From an uncultured Fusobacterium sp. (GTDB taxonomy: Bacteria > Fusobacteriota > Fusobacteriia > Fusobacteriales > Fusobacteriaceae), in NCBI GenBank assembly GCA_900542625.1, contig UQOH01000009.1, positions 1 through 41,710 of the forward strand: a stretch of 41,710 nt of DNA. The letters are read 5' to 3'. Positions 7,415-15,040 of this stretch are shown here, one piece after another. A model generated the notes under the pieces. That model saw only the letters and a list, made by a program, of their open reading frames with translations, made no database searches and was not told where the DNA came from. The translations under genes and the position numbers were made by a program. Positions within the stretch are counted from its first letter, which is position 1, and the number at the start of each line of letters is the position of its first letter.

Positions 7415-7418
7415 CATT

Positions 7419-8297
7419 TCAGATATTTTTATATTTTTTATGATTTTCTGTATCAAGAAATTCTTTGTATTTATCAAAAACTTTCTTTCCGTCTGCAAGT
7501 CCCATTTTATACACTTCAAAAAGTTTAGCTTTATTCTTTTCAAATTTGTCTATTTCAATAGGCTTGTCCGGTGCCACTACAAAGGCTTTATTTTCTTTCT
7601 CCATCTCTTTTATATATTCCAATGTGTCATTATACAATATATGACGTTCAGCAAGAAGTTTTACAAGTTTTGGATATTTTTTATAAACCAGTCTAAACAG
7701 CCACTTTCCTTTCGAAGCTTTTTTTCTGTACCCTCTGTCTCTTGTAAGAACTACTATAACTTTTTCACAGCCATCTGCATAGGCTTTTTTTATAGGAATA
7801 GGGTCTCCGATTCCGCCATCAAGATATTTTTTTCCGTCAATATTAACTATGGGAGATGCAATAGGAAGTGAAACTGATGCACGAAGAATTATATTTCTAC
7901 TCTCCTTTTTCAGAGCCTCTTTCCCATAATATTCCTCTTTTCCTGTTTCTATATTAGTAACTCCCACTCTGTAATCACATTCAGAAGCAAAACAGCTTTC
8001 ATAATCAAAAGGATCTAATCTTTCAGGAATATCATAAAACAGAAAATCCATTCCAAACAATGAACCTGTTTTTAAATAACTGGAAAAACTTAAATATCTT
8101 TTGTCATCTATATAATTGATATTGGTTCTCATTCCTCTTTCTTTCTGCCAAGAAATATAGGAAGCTCCATTTGTACATCCTGCTGATACACCTATCAGAT
8201 AATCAGCACAATAATTTTCATTTATGAGAGCATCAAGTACACCTGCAGTATATACTCCTCTCATTCCTCCGCCTTCAAGCACTAATCCTATCTTCAT
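7419..8297 (-). CDS. Patatin-like phospholipase
   Basis: 292-aa Ser-Asp dyad hydrolase of the patatin/RssA type. Motifs in order: the oxyanion-hole glycine run EGGGMRGVY near the N-terminus, the nucleophile elbow GVSAG (GxSxG) near residue 40, and the catalytic Asp in LDGGIGDP. There is no signal peptide or transmembrane segment, so it is probably a cytosolic lipid acyl hydrolase. ATG at 8295-8297 has AAGGAG 6 nt upstream. The substrate is not predictable from sequence. Confidence 0.9.
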   Translation of the reverse strand: MKIGLVLEGGGMRGVYTAGVLDALINENYCADYLIGVSAGCTNGASYISWQKERGMRTNINYIDDKRYLSFSSYLKTGSLFGMDFLFYDIPERLDPFDYESCFASECDYRVGVTNIETGKEEYYGKEALKKESRNIILRASVSLPIASPIVNIDGKKYLDGGIGDPIPIKKAYADGCEKVIVVLTRDRGYRKKASKGKWLFRLVYKKYPKLVKLLAERHILYNDTLEYIKEMEKENKAFVVAPDKPIEIDKFEKNKAKLFEVYKMGLADGKKVFDKYKEFLDTENHKKYKNI

Positions 8298-8360
8298 AAT
8301 CTTCTCCTTGTTTTTCTTACCTTCCTTTATATAATAACATGTGTGTTTTTATTTTTCAAC

Positions 8361-8407
8361 AAATAAAAAAAGAGCTACTGCAGTTAATAAATACACTGCA
8401 ATAACTC
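8361..8407 (-). terminator. Intrinsic terminator after the cold-shock gene
   Basis: Minus-strand stem of 13 bp (GAGTTATTGCAGT with ACTGCAGTAGCTC, including two G-U pairs; 8395-8407 with 8372-8384), then a run of T residues. Confidence 0.88.
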
Positions 8408-8429
8408 CTTAAAAATTATTATTTTTTTA

Positions 8430-8630
8430 TTATGCTGCTGTTACTTTAACAGCTACTGGTCCTTTTGCTCCTTCTTCTACTTCAAAAGTAACTTCTTGAG
8501 CCTCTTCTAAGCTTTTGAATCCTTCTCCAACTATTCCAGAAAAGTGTACAAAGTAATCTTTTCCCTCTTCAGAAGTGATGAATCCAAATCCTTTTTCTTT
8601 GTTGAACCATTTAACTCTTCCTTTTAACAT
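8430..8630 (-). CDS. cspA: Cold-shock domain protein (CspA family)
   Basis: 66-aa single cold-shock domain, an OB fold that binds single-stranded RNA/DNA and melts mRNA structure. RNP1 is KGFGFI and RNP2 is DYFVHFSGI; the start MLKGRVKWFN is typical. ATG at 8628-8630 was chosen because GGAGGG lies about 10 nt upstream and the family starts here; an in-frame start at 8669 would add 13 non-homologous residues. A weak -10 (TACAAT, 8671-8676) may drive it. It follows frr by about 120 bp and has its own terminator. Confidence 0.95.
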   Translation of the reverse strand: MLKGRVKWFNKEKGFGFITSEEGKDYFVHFSGIVGEGFKSLEEAQEVTFEVEEGAKGPVAVKVTAA

Positions 8631-8747
8631 CTTACAAAACCCTCCAGAAATATTAATTGTCAGCCCCATTATTGTATAATTCTTGCAAATAATCGAACAG
8701 ATAGTTTGATTATACTCCCGGATTAAAATATATGCAACTGTTTTTTA

Positions 8748-9308
8748 TTAAACTGTTGTAATTTCCTTTTCTTTTACTGCTAGTAAAGCATCTATATCTT
8801 TTATAGTTTTGTCTGTTAATTTTTGAACATCATCTTCATGTTTCTTTAATTCATCTTCAGTTATTTCTTCATCTTTTTGAAGTTTTCTAAGAGCATTGTT
8901 TACATCTTTTCTTATGTTTCTTACTGCTACTTTTCCTTCTTCAGCTTCTTTTTTAGCAAGTTTTACATATTCTTTTCTTCTGTCAGCTGTAAGTTCTGGA
9001 ACCATAAGTCTTATTACTCTACCGTCATTGTTTGGAGTAAGTCCTACATTAGATGCCATTATAGCTTTTTCTATTACAGGAATTACAGATTTATCCCATG
9101 GATCGATTACTAATAATCTTGGTTCTGGAGCTGATACTGTACCAACTTGGTTTAAAGGCATTAAAGAACCATACTGCTCTACTTTTATTCCGTCAAGCAT
9201 AGCAACACTTGCTCTTCCTGCTCTGATTGCAGTGAATTTGTGTCTTGTAGCTTCGATTGCTTTTGTCATTTTCTCTTTACATTCATTCATTAATATTTCT
9301 ACGCTCAT
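8748..9308 (-). CDS. frr: Ribosome recycling factor
   Basis: 186-aa tRNA-mimicking protein that, with EF-G, splits post-termination ribosomes. The conserved AIRAGRASVAMLDGIKVEQYG near the N-terminus and DRRKEYVKLAKKEAE followed by VRNIRKDVN identify it. Start ATG 9306-9308 with AGGAGG 6 nt upstream. It is the last gene of rpsB-tsf-pyrH-frr, 19 nt after pyrH. Confidence 0.98.
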   Translation of the reverse strand: MSVEILMNECKEKMTKAIEATRHKFTAIRAGRASVAMLDGIKVEQYGSLMPLNQVGTVSAPEPRLLVIDPWDKSVIPVIEKAIMASNVGLTPNNDGRVIRLMVPELTADRRKEYVKLAKKEAEEGKVAVRNIRKDVNNALRKLQKDEEITEDELKKHEDDVQKLTDKTIKDIDALLAVKEKEITTV

Positions 9309-9327
9309 ATTTTCCTCCTAAAAAATT

Positions 9328-10044
9328 TTATATAACTTTAGTTCCGATGTTCTCGCATTCACCAAGAACTACTTTCTTTATATTTCCTTCTACAAGAGAA
9401 TTAAATACAATAAGAGGCAGTTTATTATCTCTGCAAAGAGAAATTGCAGCTGCATCCATAACTTTTAAGTTTTTATTTAAAACTTCACTGTATGTTACAG
9501 TATTGTATTTTACTGCATCAGGATATTTTACTGGGTCTTTATCATAAATACCGTCAACTTTAGTTGCTTTTATTACAACATCTGCATTTATTTCAATTGC
9601 TCTTAAAACTGCAGCTGTATCAGTTGTAAAATATGGGTTTCCAGTTCCTGCACCAAATATTACAACTCTTCCTTTTTCCAAGTGTCTTTCAGCTCTTCTT
9701 CTGATATATGGCTCTGCTATCTGAGGCATTTCTATTGCTGTAAGAACTCTTGTTGTCACTCCTAACTTTTCAATAGAGTTTTGAAGTGCAAGTGAGTTAA
9801 TAACAGTTGCAAGCATTCCCATGTGATCTCCAGTTACTCTGTCCATTCCTTGTTCTTCACCAGAAAGTCCTCTGAAAATGTTTCCTCCTCCTATAACAAT
9901 TCCTACTTCTACGCCTAAATCCACAATTTCTTTGATTTGTCTAGCATAAGAGCTTATTACTTCAGAACATATTCCAAACTCTTGATCTCCCATCAAAGCT
10001 TCTCCGCTAAGTTTTAATAATATTCTTTTATATACAGGTGTCAT
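9328..10044 (-). CDS. pyrH: UMP kinase
   Basis: 238-aa amino-acid-kinase-fold enzyme phosphorylating UMP to UDP. Signature segments are KLSGEALMG, the GGGNIFRG loop, GDHMGMLAT and the FGAGTGNPYFTTDTAA nucleotide-binding stretch. It lies 68 nt after tsf, with an intrinsic terminator-like hairpin in the gap (10062-10092), so its level may be lowered relative to rpsB-tsf. Confidence 0.98.
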   Translation of the reverse strand: MTPVYKRILLKLSGEALMGDQEFGICSEVISSYARQIKEIVDLGVEVGIVIGGGNIFRGLSGEEQGMDRVTGDHMGMLATVINSLALQNSIEKLGVTTRVLTAIEMPQIAEPYIRRRAERHLEKGRVVIFGAGTGNPYFTTDTAAVLRAIEINADVVIKATKVDGIYDKDPVKYPDAVKYNTVTYSEVLNKNLKVMDAAAISLCRDNKLPLIVFNSLVEGNIKKVVLGECENIGTKVI

Positions 10045-10061
10045 TTCTCCTCCTATTATTT

Positions 10062-10092
10062 TTAAAAAAATAGGGATGCTGGCTGCATCCCC
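10062..10092 (-). terminator. Intercistronic terminator-like hairpin between tsf and pyrH
   Basis: Minus-strand stem GGGATGC / GCATCCC (10073-10092 region) followed by TATTTTTTT. Only 17 nt remain to the pyrH start, with no room for a new promoter, so it is likely a partial terminator or processing site within the operon. Confidence 0.75.
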
Positions 10093-10112
10093 AATGTTAT
10101 CTCTTAGAAGTA

Positions 10113-10997
10113 TTATCCTTTGATTTGAGCTGCAACTTCTGCTGCGAAATCTTCAACTTTTTTCTCAATTCCGTCTCCAACTTTGAATCTTGTGAAAGAA
10201 AGAACTGTCATATCTCCAGCAAATTTAGCAACTGTTTCTTTGTCTTCTGCTTTAACGTAGATTTGGTCTACTAAACAGTTTTCTTCATAGAATTTTCTCA
10301 TTTTTCCAACAAGAATGTTTTCTATAATTTTAGCTGGTTTTCCTTCAGCTTCTAATTGTTTTCTTGCTATTTCTTTTTCGTGCTCTAAAACTTCTGTTGT
10401 AACTTCAGAAGAGTTTAAGAAAGAAGGGTTCATAGCTGCAACGTGCATAGCTATTCCTTTCGCTCTTTCTAATCTTTCAGGAGTCATTTCAGCAGACATT
10501 TCAACTATAACACCAAGTTTTCCTCCAAGGTGGTTGTAAGTTGTTACAAATCCTTCTGTAACTGTTTTCTGCATTCTTCTGATGTTCATGTTTTCTCCAA
10601 TTTTAGCAATTAGAGCAACTAATTTTTCTTCTATTGTGCTTTCTCCAACTTTAACAGCTTTTAATTCTTCTACTGTTGAAACTGGGTTGTTTAAAGCAGT
10701 TTCTACTAATAAGTTTCCGAAAGCTTTAAATTCGTCGTTTTTAGCAACGAAGTCTGTTTCAGCATTGAATTCGATTACTACTGCTGTTTTGTGGTCAGCA
10801 GAAACACCTTCAAATACTAATCCTTCAGCTGCGATTCTTCCAGCTTTTTTAACAGCTTTTGCCATACCTTTTTCTCTTAGGTAGTCAATAGCTTTATCGA
10901 AGTTTCCTTCATTTTCTTGAAGTGCTTTTTTACAATCCATCATTCCAGCACCAGTCATCTCTCTAAGTTCTTTTACCATCTTAGCTGTGATTTCCAT
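10113..10997 (-). CDS. tsf: Elongation factor Ts
   Basis: 294-aa nucleotide-exchange factor for EF-Tu. It starts with the UBA-like domain (KELREMTGAGMMDCKKAL) and contains the EF-Tu-contact motif AETDFVAKNDEF, followed by two dimerisation subdomains. Start ATG 10995-10997 with AGGAGG upstream. Second gene of the rpsB operon, 57 nt after rpsB. Confidence 0.98.
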   Translation of the reverse strand: MEITAKMVKELREMTGAGMMDCKKALQENEGNFDKAIDYLREKGMAKAVKKAGRIAAEGLVFEGVSADHKTAVVIEFNAETDFVAKNDEFKAFGNLLVETALNNPVSTVEELKAVKVGESTIEEKLVALIAKIGENMNIRRMQKTVTEGFVTTYNHLGGKLGVIVEMSAEMTPERLERAKGIAMHVAAMNPSFLNSSEVTTEVLEHEKEIARKQLEAEGKPAKIIENILVGKMRKFYEENCLVDQIYVKAEDKETVAKFAGDMTVLSFTRFKVGDGIEKKVEDFAAEVAAQIKG

Positions 10998-11054
10998 CTA
11001 ATATCCTCCTCATTTCCTTTTATTTTTTATATCTTTAAGGAATTATATTTTTAA

Positions 11055-11810
11055 TTATTCAGCTGCTCCGTTTTCTGCTACTTCTTCAGTAACTTCTGCA
11101 GTTTCGTCAACTACTTTCTCTTCAACACCTTGTTTACCTTCGATGATAGCGTTAGCTACTAATGTAGACATTAATTTTACTGATCTGATTGCGTCATCGT
11201 TTGCAGGGATTGGGTAAGTAATTAAGTCTGGATCTACGTTAGTGTCGATCATAGCAATTACTGGAATTCCTAAGTGATCTGCTTCTGCAACTGCTAAAGC
11301 TTCTTTTTTAACGTCAACTACGAATAAAGCATCTGGGATTCTTGGCATATCTTGGATTCCAGATAAGTTTTTAGATAATTTTTCTAACTCTTTTCTTAAG
11401 TTAGCAGCTTCTTTTTTAGTGTAAGCTGTATCTAAAGTTCCGTCTTTATCCATTCTGTCTAATTCTTTTAATCTTGCTATTCTTCCTTTGATAGTTTCAA
11501 AGTTAGTAAGCATTCCTCCAAGCCATCTGTTGTTTACATAGAACATTCCAGATCTTTCAGCTTGGTCTTTCATAGCTTCTTGAGCTTGTTTTTTAGTTCC
11601 TACGAATAGAACTGTTCCACCTTGAGCAGCGATTTCTCTTACTACTTCATAAGCTTCCTCAATTTTTTTAAGTGATTTGTGTAAATCGATTACGTGGATT
11701 CCGTTTCTTTCTGTAAAGATGTATTTTGCCATCTTTGGATTCCATCTTTTTGCTTGGTGTCCGAAGTGAACTCCAGACTCAAGTAATTGTTTCATTGTTA
11801 CTACTGCCAT
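11055..11810 (-). CDS. rpsB: 30S ribosomal protein S2
   Basis: 251-aa small-subunit protein S2. Recognised by MKQLLESGVHFGHQAKRWNP at the N-terminus, NRWLGGMLTNF and the PDALFVVDVKKE region. The C-terminal tail is rich in Glu and Val, a variable feature of S2. It is expressed from the strong promoter at 11921-11949 through a ~100-nt folded leader. Confidence 0.98.
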   Translation of the reverse strand: MAVVTMKQLLESGVHFGHQAKRWNPKMAKYIFTERNGIHVIDLHKSLKKIEEAYEVVREIAAQGGTVLFVGTKKQAQEAMKDQAERSGMFYVNNRWLGGMLTNFETIKGRIARLKELDRMDKDGTLDTAYTKKEAANLRKELEKLSKNLSGIQDMPRIPDALFVVDVKKEALAVAEADHLGIPVIAMIDTNVDPDLITYPIPANDDAIRSVKLMSTLVANAIIEGKQGVEEKVVDETAEVTEEVAENGAAE

Positions 11811-11914
11811 TTTTGTTCCTCCTAATATTTTTGGTTTTGCCCTCCACTGACCTCAAAACTAAACAACTTTTTCAAGCACCCAGTTTAGAAATAGTCAATG
11901 TGCATATTTTACAG
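11811..11914 (-). promoter_or_regulatory. Structured 5' leader of the rpsB operon
   Basis: The untranslated leader contains two nested stems: CATTGAC with GTCAGTG (11894-11900 with 11845-11851, one G-U) and inside it CTAAAC with GTTTAG (11883-11888 with 11859-11864). The bases are far less AT-biased than the neighbouring spacers. I infer a possible S2 autoregulatory site by analogy with r-protein leaders in other bacteria; no match to a known motif was tested. Confidence 0.5.
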
Positions 11915-11920
11915 CATTTC

Positions 11921-11949
11921 ATTTTACCATTACTAAAAAAAAATGTCAA
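11921..11949 (-). promoter_or_regulatory. Promoter of rpsB-tsf-pyrH-frr
   Basis: Minus strand: consensus -35 TTGACA (11944-11949), 17-nt spacer with nine T residues, -10 TAAAAT (11921-11926) preceded by TGG. Divergent from the hydF promoter about 45 bp away. Confidence 0.88.
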
Positions 11950-11988
11950 CAAAAAACCTTTGAATTATTAGTTTTCTATATTTTTTTA

Positions 11989-11997
11989 TGATATAAT
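11989..11997 (+). promoter_or_regulatory. Extended -10 promoter of hydF
   Basis: TGATATAAT (TGnTATAAT) 32 bp upstream of the hydF start. No convincing -35 is seen in the T-rich sequence before it. Confidence 0.65.
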
Positions 11998-12028
11998 TTT
12001 CTTAATAAAATTTATCTGGGGTGACAAA

Positions 12029-13219
12029 ATGGATACTACACCAAATTCAAACAGAACGCATATAATTTTTCTTGGATCTACAAATGCAGGAAAATCTTCT
12101 CTGCTTAATGCTGTTACAGAGCAGGATATCTCTATTGTTTCCCATATAAAAGGAACAACTACTGACTCTGTAAAAAAAGCCATGGAGCTTATTCCTTTCG
12201 GACCTGTTCTGTTTATTGATACTGCAGGTTTTAATGACAGCACAGAGCTTGGAAAACTCAGAATAGAAAAAACTTTAAGGGAGATTAAAAAATCTGATTT
12301 TGCTGTTTACGTTATTGACGGGAATGATTTTGATGAAAATATATACAATGAAAATCTGTTTATATTAAAAAAATATCATATTCCTTTTATGACAGTTATA
12401 AATAAAATGGAAACTCTTTCAGAAGAAAAAAAAGAAGAATTGAAAAAAATGATAAAAGAGCCTTATTTTATTTCTGCTAAAGACAGAAACTCTGTACTTG
12501 ACTTTAAAAAAATTCTTATAGAAAAACTTGATGTTTTAGATGAAGAGCCAAGTCTTTTAAAAGGGATTGTTGAATATGGAGATACTGTGGTTATGGTTGT
12601 TCCCATAGATTCAGAGGCTCCAAAAGGAAGACTTATTCTTCCGCAGGTACAGCTTTTAAGAGATGCACTTGATAATGGAATAAAAATTGTTGTTGCAAGA
12701 GATACAGAACTTTCTTCTGCTCTTGAGGAAAATAAAAATATAAAACTTGTGATAACTGATTCACAGGCTTTCAAAGCAGTTGATAAAATTGTTGCTGACA
12801 GATTTCCTCTTACAAGTTTTTCAATTCTTTTTGCAAAGCAAAAAGGAGATCTGCAAAAATTTATCGATGGAATTGAAGTTATAAAAAATTTAAAAGAGGG
12901 AGCAGACATTCTTATTGCCGAAACATGTTCACATAACACTTCACATGAAGATATCGGACGTGTAAAAATTCCTATGATGCTGCAGAAAAAAACAGGGAAA
13001 CATTTTAATTTTTCTTTTTCTATGGGAAAAGATTTTCCTGAAAATTTAGATAAATTTCATTTGATTATTCACTGCGGCGGCTGTATGATTACAAGGAAAG
13101 CTATGGAAAACAGAATTCTTGAATGTAACAATGCAGGTGTTCAGGTTACAAATTACGGAATGGTAATTGCATATGTTACAGGAATTTTAGAAAAATCTAT
13201 AAACAGTATTACAAAATAA
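12029..13219 (+). CDS. hydF: [FeFe]-hydrogenase maturation GTPase HydF
   Basis: 396-aa scaffold GTPase that carries the diiron subcluster precursor and delivers it to HydA. Residues 16-23 (GSTNAGKS) form the P-loop, DTAGF is the G3 motif and NKME the G4-like motif. The C-terminal cluster ligands fit the HydF pattern C-x-H ... H-C-x-x-C: CSHNTSH, then IIHCGGCM about 50 residues on. GGGGTGA sits 6 nt before the ATG. HydE, HydG and the hydrogenase are not in the window, so they must be elsewhere if the system is complete. First gene of a three-gene plus-strand unit. Confidence 0.95.
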   Translation: MDTTPNSNRTHIIFLGSTNAGKSSLLNAVTEQDISIVSHIKGTTTDSVKKAMELIPFGPVLFIDTAGFNDSTELGKLRIEKTLREIKKSDFAVYVIDGNDFDENIYNENLFILKKYHIPFMTVINKMETLSEEKKEELKKMIKEPYFISAKDRNSVLDFKKILIEKLDVLDEEPSLLKGIVEYGDTVVMVVPIDSEAPKGRLILPQVQLLRDALDNGIKIVVARDTELSSALEENKNIKLVITDSQAFKAVDKIVADRFPLTSFSILFAKQKGDLQKFIDGIEVIKNLKEGADILIAETCSHNTSHEDIGRVKIPMMLQKKTGKHFNFSFSMGKDFPENLDKFHLIIHCGGCMITRKAMENRILECNNAGVQVTNYGMVIAYVTGILEKSINSITK

Positions 13220-13248
13220 TTTACATAAAATTTTGAGGGTGGTTTAAA

Positions 13249-14190
13249 ATGGGTGATTTAAAAAAAGTTGGAATTATTGGAGCTGGGCACGTTGGAAGTC
13301 ACTGTGCCTATGCTATGCTTTTACAAGGTGTGTGTGACGAAATTATTTTTGTTGATATTAATAAGGAAAAAGCTGTTTCTCAGGGATTGGACTGTATGGA
13401 TACTGTTTCTTTTATTCCTTATAAAACAAAAATAACTGCCGGGGAATTAAAAGATGCTGCTGGTACAGATATTATCGTTATCTCTGTTGGAGGGATACAA
13501 GATGAAGACCGTATGGCAGAGCTTTATTCTTCACATGATATTATAAAAGAGATTATTCCTGAAATAATGGAATATGGTTTTAAAGGAATTTTTGTTGTAA
13601 TAACAAATCCTGTTGATATTGTTACTTATCTGGTTCAAAAATATTCAGGACTCCCTTACAATAAAGTTATAGGAACTGGAACTGGTTTAGACTCTGCCAG
13701 ATTCCGCAGAATTTTGAGTACAGAACTTGAAATTGATGCAAAATCTATTCAGGCATGGGTAATAGGCGAGCACGGAAACTCTCAGATTCCTGTTTTTTCT
13801 TCTGCATCTGTCAATGGAAAACTGCTTTCTGATTTAATAAAAGAAAATCCTGAAAAATTTTCTAATATTGATTTTAAAAATATAGAGAAAAAAGTTATCT
13901 CTGCCGGCTGGGATATTTACAGAGGAAAAAAATCTACTGAATTTGGAATCGGATGTACTTGTGCTGAGCTTGTAAAAGCTGTATTCCATGATGAAAAGAA
14001 AGTTCTTCCATGCTCTGTATTTTTAAATAACGAATACGGTAATTCAGGTATTTATACAGGAATTCCTGCTGTTGTAGGAAAAAATGGTGTCGAATATACT
14101 ATTCAAGTTCCTGTTAACAATGAAGAAAAAGAAAAATTTGATTTAAGCTGTAATATAATCAAAGAAAATTTAAAAAAACTGGGTTTTTAA
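13249..14190 (+). CDS. ldh: L-lactate / L-2-hydroxyacid dehydrogenase
   Basis: 313-aa NAD-dependent LDH/MDH-superfamily enzyme. The Rossmann motif is GIIGAGHVGSH and the catalytic His lies in GEHGNSQIP. The substrate arginines are in DEDRMAEL and DSARFRR, and VITNPVDIVTY is conserved. The specificity loop reads GGIQDEDRMAEL. The Gln matches the LDH position, but DRMAEL resembles the L-2-hydroxyisocaproate dehydrogenase branch, so lactate or a branched 2-hydroxy acid are both possible. GAGGGTGG precedes the ATG. Lies 29 nt after hydF. Confidence 0.85.
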   Translation: MGDLKKVGIIGAGHVGSHCAYAMLLQGVCDEIIFVDINKEKAVSQGLDCMDTVSFIPYKTKITAGELKDAAGTDIIVISVGGIQDEDRMAELYSSHDIIKEIIPEIMEYGFKGIFVVITNPVDIVTYLVQKYSGLPYNKVIGTGTGLDSARFRRILSTELEIDAKSIQAWVIGEHGNSQIPVFSSASVNGKLLSDLIKENPEKFSNIDFKNIEKKVISAGWDIYRGKKSTEFGIGCTCAELVKAVFHDEKKVLPCSVFLNNEYGNSGIYTGIPAVVGKNGVEYTIQVPVNNEEKEKFDLSCNIIKENLKKLGF

Positions 14191-14206
14191 AAGTTTAGGA
14201 GGTATT

Positions 14207-14986
14207 ATGATGGAAATACAAAAAGTTCATTTATTCTATTTCAGCCCTACACATACTACAAAAACAGTTATACAAAATATAGGTAAAGGAACAGGACTTG
14301 AAACTTATGATTATGATTTAACATTTTCATGTGATAATCCAAAAGATTATAATTTTGGAAAAGAAGATTTAGTTATTATAGGTATTCCTGTTTATGGAGG
14401 AAGAACACCGGTTATTACAAGAGAAATGTTGAATAAAATAAAAGGAAAAGGAGCTCTTGCTGTTCCTGTTGTTGTTTATGGAAACAGAGCTTACGAAGAC
14501 TGCCTTTTAGAATTAAAAAATATTTTAAAAAATAATGGTTTTGATACTATTGCTGCTGGGGCTTTTTTAGGTGAGCACTCTTATACAAAAAAGGTAGCAA
14601 CAGGACGTCCTGATAAAGAGGATATTGAAAAAGCTGTTGAATTTGGAAAATTAATAAGAGAAAAACTTGAGAACGGAACTTATTCAAATGATATACAAGT
14701 GAAAGGCAGCTTCCCTTATAAAGCTGATATGCCAAAAGTTGTTCTTGCACCAACACCTAATGAAAATTGTGTAGACTGTGGAAACTGTGCCTCTGTATGT
14801 CCAACCGGAGCTATCAATATTGATAATCATAGAGATATAAATCCTGAAAAATGCATAAAATGTTTTGCATGCGTAAGAGCGTGCAGATTTGAAGGAAGAG
14901 GTTTTGCCGGAAATCCTCTGGCTGATAAAATTGCTTTCTTAGAAAATAAATGTGCTGATAAAAAAGAGATTGAAATATTTATTTAA
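14207..14986 (+). CDS. EFR1-type flavodoxin-ferredoxin fusion protein
   Basis: 259 aa. The N-terminal ~170 residues are flavodoxin-like (FYFSPTHTTKT phosphate-loop region and a GIPVYGGRTP loop). The C-terminus carries two [4Fe-4S] ferredoxin motifs: CVDCGNCASVCPTG and CIKCFACVRACRF. Known family architecture is a soluble FMN plus 2x[4Fe-4S] electron carrier; the partner is unknown. AGGAGG precedes tandem ATG codons at 14207 and 14210. It is 16 nt after the dehydrogenase gene and ends before a bidirectional terminator. Confidence 0.88.
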   Translation: MMEIQKVHLFYFSPTHTTKTVIQNIGKGTGLETYDYDLTFSCDNPKDYNFGKEDLVIIGIPVYGGRTPVITREMLNKIKGKGALAVPVVVYGNRAYEDCLLELKNILKNNGFDTIAAGAFLGEHSYTKKVATGRPDKEDIEKAVEFGKLIREKLENGTYSNDIQVKGSFPYKADMPKVVLAPTPNENCVDCGNCASVCPTGAINIDNHRDINPEKCIKCFACVRACRFEGRGFAGNPLADKIAFLENKCADKKEIEIFI

Positions 14987-15015
14987 TTTACTTTTATTAC
15001 TTCTACAAAAAGAAA

Positions 15016-15040
15016 GAGCTGTTGCAAACAGCTCTATTTT
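15016..15040. terminator. Bidirectional intrinsic terminator between convergent units
   Basis: Stem GAGCTGTT / AACAGCTC (15016-15034) with a 3-nt loop. On the plus strand it is followed by TATTTTTAT and on the minus strand by TTTCTTTTTG, so it can end both the EFR1 unit and the converging FAD-dehydrogenase gene. It overlaps the last codon of the latter by about one base. Confidence 0.9.

Noticed and set aside
7108..7418. T-box riboswitch upstream of tyrS
   Set aside because: I looked for a T-box-like GGUGGNACC block and a specifier loop before the terminator and found neither; the leader ORF model fits better.
7440..7871. 143-codon plus-strand ORF
   Set aside because: Phe/Lys-rich antisense frame of the patatin-like gene, with no ribosome site and no recognisable domain.
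8896..9321. 141-codon plus-strand ORF opposite frr
   Set aside because: Antisense to a clear ribosome recycling factor gene; Ser/Phe-rich composition typical of a shadow frame.
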